64,000 bases of DNA, taken from contig JAPWDM010000011.1 of NCBI GenBank assembly GCA_035578155.1, positions 23,029,875-23,093,874 of the forward strand. The letters are read 5' to 3'. The DNA is from Brachynemurus nebulosus (lineage: Eukaryota; Arthropoda; Insecta; Neuroptera; Myrmeleontidae). Below the pieces are notes generated by a model. It was given only the letters and a program-made list of their open reading frames with translations, was not told where the DNA came from and did not search any database. Positions 48,289-59,800 of this stretch are shown here, piece after piece. Numbering within the stretch: position 1 is the stretch's first letter; the number at the start of each line of letters is the position of its first letter. The translations under genes were made by a program, and so were the position numbers.

Positions 48289-48986
48289 TCTACTTAATAA
48301 ATTTCTAACACTGAAATGACTGACTGACTGACAAACAACGCACAGCCTAAACCGTCGGTTTTAGAAGAATGAAATTTTGCACAGGAGTTCCCTATGTAAG
48401 GTAAGTGAGCACTAAGAAAGGGTTTTTGAAAATTCGCCCCCTAAGTGGGTTAAGTAGGGAATGAAAATTTTATGGAAATTCGTTGTTTTTGAAGTTAGAT
48501 AGGTATATAAAAATATGTTACTATGACTATTCAAATAAATAACATTTTATACATTGCACGAAGAATTTTTTCAACCTTCTCCCAAATTGCGTGGACTAGC
48601 TTTATATAAAGCTAGTCCACGCAATTTGGGAGAAGGTTGAAAAAATTCTTCGTGAAATTTATATATCCCAAAAAAAAATATTGTTGTAATTTTATACATT
48701 GACTGACAGACAACGCACAGCCTAAACTGTTGGGTTTAGATGGACGAAATTTAGCACAGAAAATATGGTGTTTAGATTTCAGTTTATAAATAAAAGTCAG
48801 TTGTGTAAACGTGTCTAGAAATTCATTCTCTAAGGGTTTAAAATAGGAACGTATGGGAAGTTCGTCATTTTTGAAATTAGAAACGTAGAAATTGGTATTT
48901 AGGCTTTTGAAAAATATTGAAAGTGAGCAATGAGTACCTAATAAAAAGATGTAGCCGATAGGAAATCATATCGGGTATACGGCTAG
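48289..48986 (+). mobile_element. Small non-autonomous Helitron
   Basis: The 5' end is TCTACTTAATAAA after A (48288); the 3' end is CTAG followed by T (48987), with a CCGATA/TATCGG hairpin at 48955-48974, nine bases before the CTAG. Inside, a TGACTGACTGAC...CAACGCACAGCCTAAAC phrase, typical of Lep1-like insect Helitrons, occurs twice (about 48318 and 48701) on either side of a 98-bp palindrome. No Rep/helicase. Confidence 0.85.
48557..48654. repeat. Perfect 98-bp palindrome
   Basis: 48557-48605 is the exact reverse complement of 48606-48654, with no loop and no mismatch. It lies inside the Helitron. Confidence 0.95.
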
Positions 48987-48991
48987 TATTA

Positions 48992-49447
48992 GGTCCGATT
49001 TACATTAACGCTCTGTTCTCACTCCGCTCCAGGTTCGATAAAATATTCTTACACAATAAACAATGAGTGTGTTCACATCATCGCTCTAATATCGGTCCGA
49101 TATCAGTCGCGGTTCGCTCCCGTTTCAATGCCACTCCAATATCAATACCACTAAGGTAATATTTTATTGGAGCGATATCAGACTTGTTATGGCTTGTACC
49201 TATAGTGTAAACACTTTTTTGATTCCACTCCACTCCGCTTGCATTCAGTTGTTATGAAAAGATATTTGTATTTTGTATCGAACTCAGACCGAACTGGGAG
49301 TGTACCCAGAGTGGCATTATAATGTGAATAGAGAACGAATGGGTACCAGCATGATATCAGCACTGTAATGTGAACACAACAAGATTATATCGAATCGGGA
49401 GCGTAATGATATTGGAGTGAGAGTGGAGTGATAATGTAAATCGGGCC
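48992..49447. mobile_element. PIF/Harbinger-like MITE, TTA TSD
   Basis: GGTCCGATTTACATTA at the left and TAATGTAAATCGGGCC at the right, flanked by TTA (48989-48991, 49448-49450). The interior repeats CACTCC/GAGTG...ATAATGTGAA-type phrases. 456 bp. Confidence 0.85.
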
Positions 49448-49718
49448 TTAGATAAACCATTAAATTAATGGTTTGACCGCCATTAAAGTAATCACATCAG
49501 TTAATTTTTTAATGTATATGTAATACACAGCATTCTCTCTAGTCGATTCTCTCCTCAGTGGTGTGTAATATACATTTTGTAGTCATTTTTTTTTTTTATT
49601 AAAATTAAACATAATTACAACAATTTTTCATTTTTATACTTCTTATTTATTACTGAATTCACCGACTTAAATTATTACATAGGTACACTTACGCTTTGAA
49701 ATTTATCTAAATTAAGTA

Positions 49719-49913
49719 TTATGGGCGCAAGCTCAAAAGACCTCCAGAAACTGAGGTGAGGGGAACAGAAATTGTATTATTTCCATAATTACCAACCAAA
49801 CGAATTAATTATGCTTTTATATGAGAGAGTGAGTAATCTTCTATTTATTAATATGATAGACAAAGGTAAATGCAGATGTACATAAAAAAATTCTTTTTAG
49901 CTTGCGCCCATAA
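49719..49913. mobile_element. MITE with TTATGGGCGCAAGCT ends
   Basis: TTATGGGCGCAAGCTCAAAA at the left and TTTTTAGCTTGCGCCCATAA at the right, with TA on both sides. 195 bp, inside the Tigger-like element. Confidence 0.8.
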
Positions 49914-50188
49914 TACATGATGTCCATAAAAGTCAAGATTACACGTGATTTTAGGATTGTTCCATAATTCGGAATTTTCTCTAATTCACACCGACCGTAG
50001 TCCACAGTAAGTCGAATTAGCGAGGTTTTACTGTACGTATAAATATTTAAAGTTTTGATTTTTTAGGTATTGAGAATTGAACACAAGTAAATGCAGCAAC
50101 GATACTTAAAACTGGTGGGTCAAAACATTTGAATCTTACCACGTGCTTTTATTGAAAAAAAAAAACAACTAATAGACTAGTTAAAAAA

Positions 50189-50473
50189 CACTGAGCAGTG
50201 AATCGAACATATTAACATATGTTTCCTAGAGATACCACTTCCTAGAGATACCAGGCATTAAATTTTGAAGCATGACTCCATTTTAGTAAGCTCAACTTGT
50301 AACCACGAAGACTTGTTTATAAATATTAGATAAACCATTAAATTAATGGTTTGACCGCCATTAAAGTAATCCCATCAGTCAATTTTTTTGCTCACATCAA
50401 TCAATTTTTTTGCTTCAATTTCATAATGTATTTGTAATACACAACATTCTCTCTAGCCGATTTCTCCTCAATG
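50189..50473. mobile_element. hAT-like MITE, CACTGAG...CTCAATG family, exact TSD
   Basis: CACTGAGCAGTGAATCG at the left, CGATTTCTCCTCAATG at the right. The duplication TTAAAAAA is at 50181-50188 and 50474-50481. 285 bp; it ends about 350 bp before the dynein ATG. Confidence 0.88.
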
Positions 50474-50481
50474 TTAAAAAA

Positions 50482-50819
50482 TTGGGTGAAATAAAATAAA
50501 AAAACCCAAAAACTTCTTACTGACTTCAGTTAGAAACCTGTTGCTAGGAACTGAGTTTTAATTGTTACATAATAATTTTTTAAGTTTTTTTATTTTTAAT
50601 GAAACTGTCTTTTTCTAAAACATAGAAATTTTTTCATCTATTATTTTATTGTAAAATATTATCTGAATATGATTTTTATACTAATGATTCTTAAAAGATT
50701 TACTTCTTCTACTGTTTCTTAAATGATTGCTCAAATGAAATACTAAGTTAGTGAACACATAATAAATATATTTTATAGTGAAATTTTTACTGGAAATCTC
50801 AGAGGCTTTTGTGTTCGAT
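50482..50819. other. Dynein upstream region
   Basis: Presumed promoter and 5' UTR. TATTTTATAG at 50769-50778 could be a splice acceptor for an upstream non-coding or coding exon. Confidence 0.45.
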
Positions 50820-53800
50820 ATGGAATATCATGAAATTGAAGAAGAAATCGGAGAAGAAGATGGACAATCAATATCTGAATTTAATATTGAGAAAAAATTG
50901 TTACGACGTCCAAGTTATGGTAATATTGACATTCATTGGGATGCATATATAAAACAACTAGATTATGAATTAAGCGCTAAAGAAAAAGTTTTTAACAAAT
51001 CGAGGCATAAAAAAAGTCCATTTTATATAATTGAAAAGGCTAAACGAAATAAGTTGTTAATTGATAAGATTCCAAAACCCATTGAGAGACCTTTACTCCC
51101 ACAATATAATAACGCTCATGTGTTATTAAAAAAATATGCGCAGAACACACGATTGTCTATAATGCCGCGCGATTGGCGTAAAAGGTTAACCAAACAAATG
51201 CCTATACAGCTGATTAACAAGTGGCCAGAACTCGCTAATCAACATTACAAAGATATTGATCAGCATTATGCAGAGACAAATTTATCCGCATGTGTGAATA
51301 GTAAAATATTACCATTGCCTGGTGAACATGTTGAGTCAATAGAATTCAATTTTAGATGCTCAGCTCGAACTAAAAACTATGATAAATTTCTTCGGAGGCA
51401 AAAATTACTTAAAAAAAATTTATATATAGTGCATCCTGCGTTTCGAAATACCCAGTATATAGCTTTAAAAGAATCAGTTAAACCTCTTATAGATTTCTCA
51501 ATTTACAAAGGCCCATTAAAATGTGAATTCTCAGTTTTGGGTCAACAAGTAGAAACAAATTTAACGGCGGCAAAAAATAGAATTATCCGACCATTTTTTG
51601 ACATTTTAATAAAAGAAATTCGAACAAATCTCGGCGATGATTTATCACGAATGCTCGATTCAAAATGGATTCGATACATATCAGCTTTGAAAGGGCTCAT
51701 TAAATTATGCGTTTTAAGAATATTTCAAAATACTATTGATAATTTATTATTTGTTTTAAGTGATCCAAAGTTGGTGCCATATATCCATTTTGAGTTATGT
51801 TGTGAGGGAACTCTGCATTTAATTCCGTCAATTGAAGAAATCTACCAATTCTATCATAATATCTTAAACAATATCGTTACTTATAGTCAACATTTAACTC
51901 CTACAAATAAATCAGACAGATTACCTCATGATTTCACTCAAGTAACTATATCGTTACCCGATTTTTTGATTGCAAAAGCTCAAAACGAAATTGATATAAA
52001 AATTGGAAATCTTTTTCAACCAATATTTGATCACAAGAAAGAAATAGAAACGATACATACAGCACTATTCAACAGTATCGTGAAACACAAAATGGACGAA
52101 TATTTAAAAGAAAACCATTCGTTCGATGAAATTTGTGAAAAAGTGAATCTTTTTTCTGATTATAAGAATTCAATATTAAATATGGATCAAAATGTTTACT
52201 TTAAAGTTGGCATTATAAATCAAAGTGCGGGAATCAAAGTTTTAAGAGATGAAGTTGAAAGATTTATGGAACAAATAAGTGAAAAACTTTTCTCAGAAAG
52301 TAATCATATTAATTATATAATAAGTAAAAAATTCGAGGAGTTAGCGGCAAAAGCGTTAAAAATTCCAAAAACAACTGCAGAACTTGTTAAACTTGGAGAC
52401 TATATGTTATGGGTGAAAACTAAATTTATACATGAATTAGAAGTGCAGTTACGATTAGCTTTAAATTACATTATCCGTCTTATGGAAATCACAACAGTAA
52501 ATAAAAAGATAATAGAATCAAACGTTGAGACATTAACTTGGCTTCATAAAATAAAACCAATTTTAGATGCCCATAATAGTATGTTTGAACAGCGGAAAGC
52601 AGAACTTGAGGATGAATTAAGAATGACAGTACAGAAATTAGAACAGGATATTCATTCGTTTACGGCACGATTAGCACTTCTCGACGACATGTCTGATGAT
52701 AAAAATGCTCATGATTATTGTGAAACGTTACGTTCAATGACTGTTAAAATTCAAAGTTTTGAGAAAACTTTAGCTTGGGCAAATGAACAAGAAACTCTTC
52801 TTAAATTACCTATAACGACATATCCTGAATTGCATGAATACAAAAGCATTGTTTATCCATTTTATAATTTGGTTTTTTTGTGTGCTTGCTGGCATCGACA
52901 TTATTCTGTTTGGATGGATGGTCCTTGGGAAAATATAATTATTGAAGAAGTAGAGACTCAGTTAGACGATTATTTGAAAAAAATTCAAAATCACAAAAAT
53001 TTATTTCGAACTAAAATAAAACAACAAATTACTGAAAAGTACCCGTTACGTTTTAAAGGATCAATTGAGGATAAAGATATTGATAATCAACCCGCGCCAT
53101 TGCAGTTAATTGCAACAATGTTACAGAATTTTAAAGATTTTCGGCCATTTATGCAATTGATTGTTATCATGCGTAATCCTGCTCTTTTACAACGTCATTG
53201 GGATGAGATGAGTAACATTGCAGGACAGGATATGACACCTAACGCAAGAACAACTTTGAGAAAAATTTTTAATAAAAATATTGGTGAATTTATGGATGAA
53301 TTTGAAATAATAAGTAGCGGAGCTACTAAAGAATTAGCTTTAAAAAATTTATTAGCAAAAATGAAACAAGAATGGGTTGGTGTGCATTTTCAAACATCTT
53401 TATATAAAGATAGTGGATTAAAAATATTATCTGGTTTAGATGACATTCAGGCAATTCTGGACGATCATATTACAAAAACTTTATCAATGCGAGGGTCGGC
53501 ATTTGTCAAACCTATAGAAACTGAAGTAAAGGAATGGTACGAAAAAATAACACGACTTAATGCGACATTAGACGTTTGGGGAAAAGTTCAAAGTCAGTGG
53601 TGTTATTTAATGCCAATATTTTCATCTAAGGATATTGTAAAGCAAATGCCTGAAGAAGGTGCTTTATATAAAGAAATAGATATTACATTTAGACGTTATA
53701 TGAATCAAACAGAACGAGATCCGCGTGTTTTAGAAGTGGGAAGTGCACCTGGTGTATTAGAAACATTTACAGAATGTCTAGCAATGTTAGATAAAATTAA

Positions 53801-56800
53801 TGACGGTGTAGTGGCGTATTTAGAAAAGAAACGATTATATTTTCCAAGATTTTTCTTTTTATCAAACGATGAAATGCTAGAAATACTTTCTGAAACAAAA
53901 GATCCATTAAGAGTTCAACCACATCTTCGAAAATGTTTCGAAGGAATTTGTAAATTATATTTCGATAAAAAACTTGTAATTCATTCAATGTTTAGTCAAG
54001 AAGGTGAAAAAGTTACCTTTTTGGAAACAATTAATACTGAAGAAACCAATGGAGCTGTGGAAAAATGGTTAATACAGGTTGAAGCACAAATGCTAAAAGC
54101 TGTGAAAAATGAAATATTTTTATCGAAAGACGATTATGAACAAACACCACGAAGCACGTGGGTTACAAAATGGGAAGGGCAAGTTGTTCTATGTGTATCC
54201 CAAATGTTTTGGGCAAAGGAAGCCGAATATTGTCTACGTGCTCGCAGTGTTCCAGAAATGCAACATTTTCATACAAATTTAATGGAGCAGTTAAATGAAA
54301 TTGTTCGGCTGGTTCGATCTCCTAATATTTCAAACCTAAATCGTATTACAATAAAAGTATTAATTGTAATTGATGTACATGCTAAAGACGTAATTCAGTC
54401 TCTTGTTGAACAAAAAGTCGATAATATCACTGATTTTCAATGGCTGTCTCAATTAAGATACTATTGGCAAGAAGATGTTTTAGTTCGGTTGATAAATGCC
54501 ACTGTATATTATGCATATGAGTATTTAGGAAACAGTGATCGTCTTGTTATAACTCCTTTGACTGATCGTTGTTATAGAACGTTAGTTGGTGCTTATGCGT
54601 TAAATTTAAATGGAGCCCCAGAAGGTCCAGCTGGTACCGGTAAAACAGAAACTACTAAAGATTTGGCAAAAGCAATAGCTGTGCAATGTGTTGTTTTCAA
54701 TTGTTCTGATGGCTTAGATTACAAAGCAATGGGAAAATTTTTCAAGGGACTTGCATCCACTGGAGCTTGGTCTTGTTTTGATGAGTTTAATCGAATTGAA
54801 TTAGAAGTACTTTCAGTAATAGCACAACAAATATTATGTATAATATTGGCAATCCGTGCTAATGTTGAAGAGTTTGTGTTTGAAGGCACTACTATAAAAT
54901 TAAAGAAACCGCCCTGTTACGTTTGTATTACTATGAATCCTGGATACGCTGGACGTTCTGAATTACCAGATAATTTAAAAGTTCTGTTTCGAACAGTTGC
55001 AATGATGGTACCGGATTATGCATTAATCGGAGAAATATCACTCTATTCATTTGGATTTGTAGATGCTCGAAAACTGTCAGTCAAAATTGTACAGACCTAT
55101 CGGTTATGTTCTGAACAGTTGTCGTCTCAAAATCATTATGATTACGGTATGCGAGCTGTAAAAACTGTCTTACAAGCTTCTGGTAATAATAAACTTGCTT
55201 ATCCGGACGAATCAGAAGATATATTAGTATTGCGGGCTATTAAAGATGTTAATTTACCAAAATTTTTATCATTTGACGTGTCACTATTTGAAGGAATTGT
55301 GTCAGATTTATTCCCATCTGTAATTTTACCAACTCCAGAATATACAAATCTTTTGAATTCAATTAAACATGTTTGTGCAGAAACACGGATCCAACCAGTG
55401 GATGGGTTTATTACTAAAATAATCCAAACTTATGAAATGATGATTGTACGACACGGATTCATGATAGTTGGGTTACCATTTTCGGGGAAATCAACATGCT
55501 TAAAAGTTTTAGCTCTCTCTTTAACGGATATGTATAATAAAGGATTAGGTGAAGCTATCGTTGAATATCAGACTGTAAATCCTAAGTCAGTAACAATGGG
55601 GCAATTGTACGGTCGATTTGATCCTATTTCATATGAATGGTCAGATGGAATTGTTGCAACATGCTTTAGAAATTTTGCAATGGATCCTTCGCCAAATAGA
55701 AAATGGGTTATTTTTGACGGTCCAATAGACGCCGTTTGGATTGAAAATATGAATACAGTACTAGATGATAATAAAAAATTATGTCTGATGTCTGGTGAAG
55801 TAATAGCTATGAGCAATGTTATGTCTATGATATTCGAAGTAATGGACTTAGCACAAGCATCTCCTGCTACGGTGTCACGATGTGGAATGATATATTCTGA
55901 AACTGATAATATAGGATGGCGATCCATTGCATTATCCTGGATAGAAATATCTAATCCAGTTTGGATAAATTATGTAGATAATATAATGAGTTGGTTTGAT
56001 TTTTTTATTCCCTTGACTCTCGATTATGTGAAAAGAAATTGCAGATTTCTATGTTTTGCTGGAGAAATAAATTTAGTAACGTCAACACTAAATATCATAG
56101 AAATGTTAATGAATAAAGCCACGAAAAAATTTCCTGATGAACCGAAACATTTTAATGGCTGGTTTCAAGCAAGTTTACTTACTGGAATTTGTTGGGGAAT
56201 TGGAGCTTCATTAGATTTAGAATCACGAAATAAATTTGATTATTTTCACAAATGTTTATGGACAGGAGAAAATGAAAATATAAAATTACCAAGTGACTTA
56301 GATATTTCTATAGCACTTCCTGGTGATGGGATGTATATAGATTATTTTTACGTGTACAGATTAAAAGGTTCTTGGAAATATTGGCCTGATGAAGTTAGAT
56401 CAATGTCAGTCCAAGCTTCAAAAAGCTTACAACAGACACTTGTACCAACATTAGATGTTGCTCGTTATATGTTCTTTTTAAAACTGCATATTGAATCACA
56501 TAAAAGACTGCTTTTAATAGGTGAAACGGGTACTGGGAAAACATTTTATACTCAGCATATGATGATGAAAAAGTTACCTATGGATTTATATGAACCATCT
56601 TTTATCACTTTCACTGTTCAAATAACTGCAAACCAAACTCAGGATTTAGTCATCAGTAAATTATTTAAATTGAAAAGAGGAAAATATGGACCTTCAAAGG
56701 GTAAGTATGCAGTGATTTTCGTGGATGATATTAACCTACCCGCTAAAGAAATATATGGTGCACAACCACCTATTGAATTGTTACGTCAGTATTTTGACTA

Positions 56801-59800
56801 TGGACACTGGTATAATTTAAAAGACACAACGAAGTTATTTTTGTACGATTTAATGTTTTTAGCAGCAATGGGACCTGTCGGTGGAAGCCGTCAAGAAATA
56901 TATCAACGGTTTTTACGACATTTTAATATTTATTCAATAAATTCATTCTCTGATGAAAGCATGAATAAAATATTTTCAAGTATTTTAATGAATGCGCTGA
57001 AAAATAATGGATTTGCAACAGATATTATGATGACTGTTATGTATACTGTAAATGCCACATTAAATATTTATAAACAAGCAATAGAACACTTACGACCAAC
57101 ACCGGCAAAGTCTCACTATATTTTAAATTTACGAGATTTTGCTCGAGTAATTCAGGGCTGTGCTTTAATGAAAAAAGAATCAGTGAGTGATGATAAATCT
57201 GTTTTTGTCAGACTTTGGATTCATGAAGTGTTACGTGTTTTTTATGATCGTTTGGTTGATGAAAATGATAGAGAGTGGTTGTTTGACAAAATTAAAGATA
57301 CAGTTCGAGATTGTTTTAAAGCAAGTTTTGAAGGTATTTTTGAAAAATCAAATTTACCAAAATTTGATGGAAAACTTACTAAAGAAAGTATGTCTGATTT
57401 TATATTCGGAGTCTATATGGACTTGGATTCGTCTCCTGAACAGAGAAGATACGAACAGTCCAGTATAGAAGAATTTTTAAATATTGCAGAACAATCTCTT
57501 CAAGAATACAATGATGCACATAAAGCTAAAATAAATATAGTGCTGTTTCGCTTTGCTTTAGAGCACTTGTCAAAAGTTTGTCGTATAATATCAATGCCTT
57601 GTGGCAGTGGTTTACTTGTTGGTGTCGGGGGTTCTGGACGACAATCTAATACAAAATTGGCAGCTGCAATATGCGGTTTTACAACATTTCAACCTGAAAT
57701 AACTAAAAATTATGATGTTAACGCTTGGCGTGACGACATAAAATCAGTTTTGAAACAAAGTGGAGGAATGGGTAAAGACCTTGTTTTTTTGCTTAATGAA
57801 GGGCAAATTACAGAAGAAGTTTTTTTACAAGATATAGATGGATTGTTAAATTCAGGAGAAGTTCCAAATATATATGCAATTGATGAGAAACAAGAAATTT
57901 TGGAATTGACTCGACTGGCAGCACAAGGAGGAAATCGTAATTTAGATATTAGTGCATTGGAGGTGTTTTCTTTTTTTGCTAATCGTTGTAAAGAAAAACT
58001 TCATATTATATTATGCTTTAGTCCCGTTGGATCTACGTTACGTACTCGTCTTCGACTTTATCCCGCCCTAATTAATTGTTGTACTATAGACTGGTTTGAA
58101 GGATGGCCTGCAGATGCTTTGGAAAGAGTTGCTGAGAAATATATGGATAATATTAATTTAGACACGGATATTAAAAAAACAGTAGTGGTCGCTTGTAAAT
58201 ATTTTCATGTCGATGCCAGAGATACATCGGATTATTTTTATACAACATTTGGAAGGAAAACGTATATTACTTCAGCTTCTTACTTAGATTTAATACGATC
58301 TTTTACTGAATTATGTACTGCAAAACAAGAGGAAACATTACTTAATAGAAATCAGTATATCGTTGGCTTAGATCAATTAGCCTTTGCTGCCGAACAAGTA
58401 GCTATTATGCAAAAAGATTTAAGTGAATTAAAGCCAAAACTTGTGGAAATCGCAAATAAATGTCTACAAATGGCAAAGCAAATTGAAAAAGAAACTATTG
58501 AAATTGAAAAAACAAGTATATTAGTAAAAAAAGATGAAGAAAATGCGAATATTCAAGCTGAAGCGGCTCAAAAATTGAAGCAAGAATGCGAGGCTGACTT
58601 AGCGGTAGCCTTACCTGTTCTTGAAGAGGCGATTGAAGCATTAAATACTTTAAAACCAGCTGATATAACACTAGTAAAATCAATGAAAAATCCACCAGCT
58701 GCAGTTAAATTGGTAATGGCCGCCGTATGTGTAATGAAAGGTATACCACCTGATAAAATCCCTGATCTTGCAACTGGTCGAATGGGATTAGATTATTGGG
58801 GACCAAGTAAAAGAATTTTGGGTGACATAAATTTTCTACAATCCTTAAAGGATTTTGATAAAGATAATATTCCATCATCAGTAATGCAAAAAATTAGACA
58901 TGAGTACTTAACAAATAGTCAATTCAAACCAGCTATAGTTGCTAAAGCTTCTACAGCAGCTGAGGGATTATGTAAATGGATAATTGCAATAGACATGTAT
59001 GATAAGGTAATTAAAGTTGTTGCTCCAAAAAAAGAAAAATTGGCTTTAGCTGAAGCGCAGTTTAATAAAACAATGGAAGTGTTAACAGAAAAAAGAGCTT
59101 TATTGGCAAATCTTCAAGAAAAGTTAATTAACTTAAAGCAACAATTAGAAGAAGCAAATGAAGAAATGAGGAAAACCCAGGACAATGTTAAATTATGTAC
59201 AGAAAAATTATACCGTGCTGAAAAGTTAATTAAAGGTTTAGGAGGTGAAAAAATTCGATGGACTAAAGCAGCAGAATTATTACTTCAAAATTACCAATCT
59301 TTAGCTGGCGATATATTACTTTCATGTGGAATAATTGCTTACCTAGCACCTTTTAATTCAAGTGTTAGAAATGATACTGTAACAAAATGGCATAAATACA
59401 TTAGAAATAATGGCATTCCTTGTTCAGAAACATATAGTTTGAGAGAAATATTGGGATCAGATATAAAAATACAATCTTGGTATATATTTGGTTTACCTAT
59501 TGATAATTTCTCTACTGATAATGCAATTATTATGGACATTTCTAAACGGTGTTCTTTGCTAATTGACCCACAAGGGCAAGCTAACTATTGGATTAGAACA
59601 ATGGAAAAGAAAAACAAGTTAGTAGCTGTAAAATTTACGGATCCAACTTATATGAAACAAATAGAACACTGTATTGAGTTTGGCCAACCAGTTCTTATTG
59701 AAAATATATTGGAAACTTTAGACGCTCCCATTGATCCAATTTTACAAAGAATAACGTATTTCCAACATGGAGTGGAATTTATTTCTTTAGGAGACATAGT

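Larger units (their letters stand above)
48159..49560. mobile_element. hAT-like MITE, same family, split by a Helitron and a Harbinger-like MITE
   Basis: CACTGAGTATTGAATCG at the left end and TCGATTCTCTCCTCAGTG at the right end are 1.4 kb apart, yet both carry the exact duplication GTGTGTAA (48151-48158, 49561-49568). Removing the two inner elements leaves GACTAA-TATTA-GATAAACC, restoring the family sequence. Confidence 0.9.
47790..50033. mobile_element. Tigger/pogo-like MITE expanded by nested insertions (outermost layer)
   Basis: CAGTAAAACCTCACTATTTC at the left and GTCGAATTAGCGAGGTTTTA...CTG at the right, with TA flanks (47788-47789, 50034-50035). Removing the elements at 47843-48123, 48159-49560 and 49719-49913 leaves about 350 bp, matching the 339-bp relative at 45102-45440. 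Confidence 0.78.

Noticed and set aside
50778..50819. Dynein start at 50778
   Set aside because: That codon is GTG and is preceded by a TTTTATAG acceptor-like site. The first ATG in frame is at 50820; an upstream spliced exon cannot be excluded.
55568..55927. 119-codon frame opposite the dynein AAA2 region
   Set aside because: Shadow frame; the sense strand encodes the AAA2 P-loop and Walker B.
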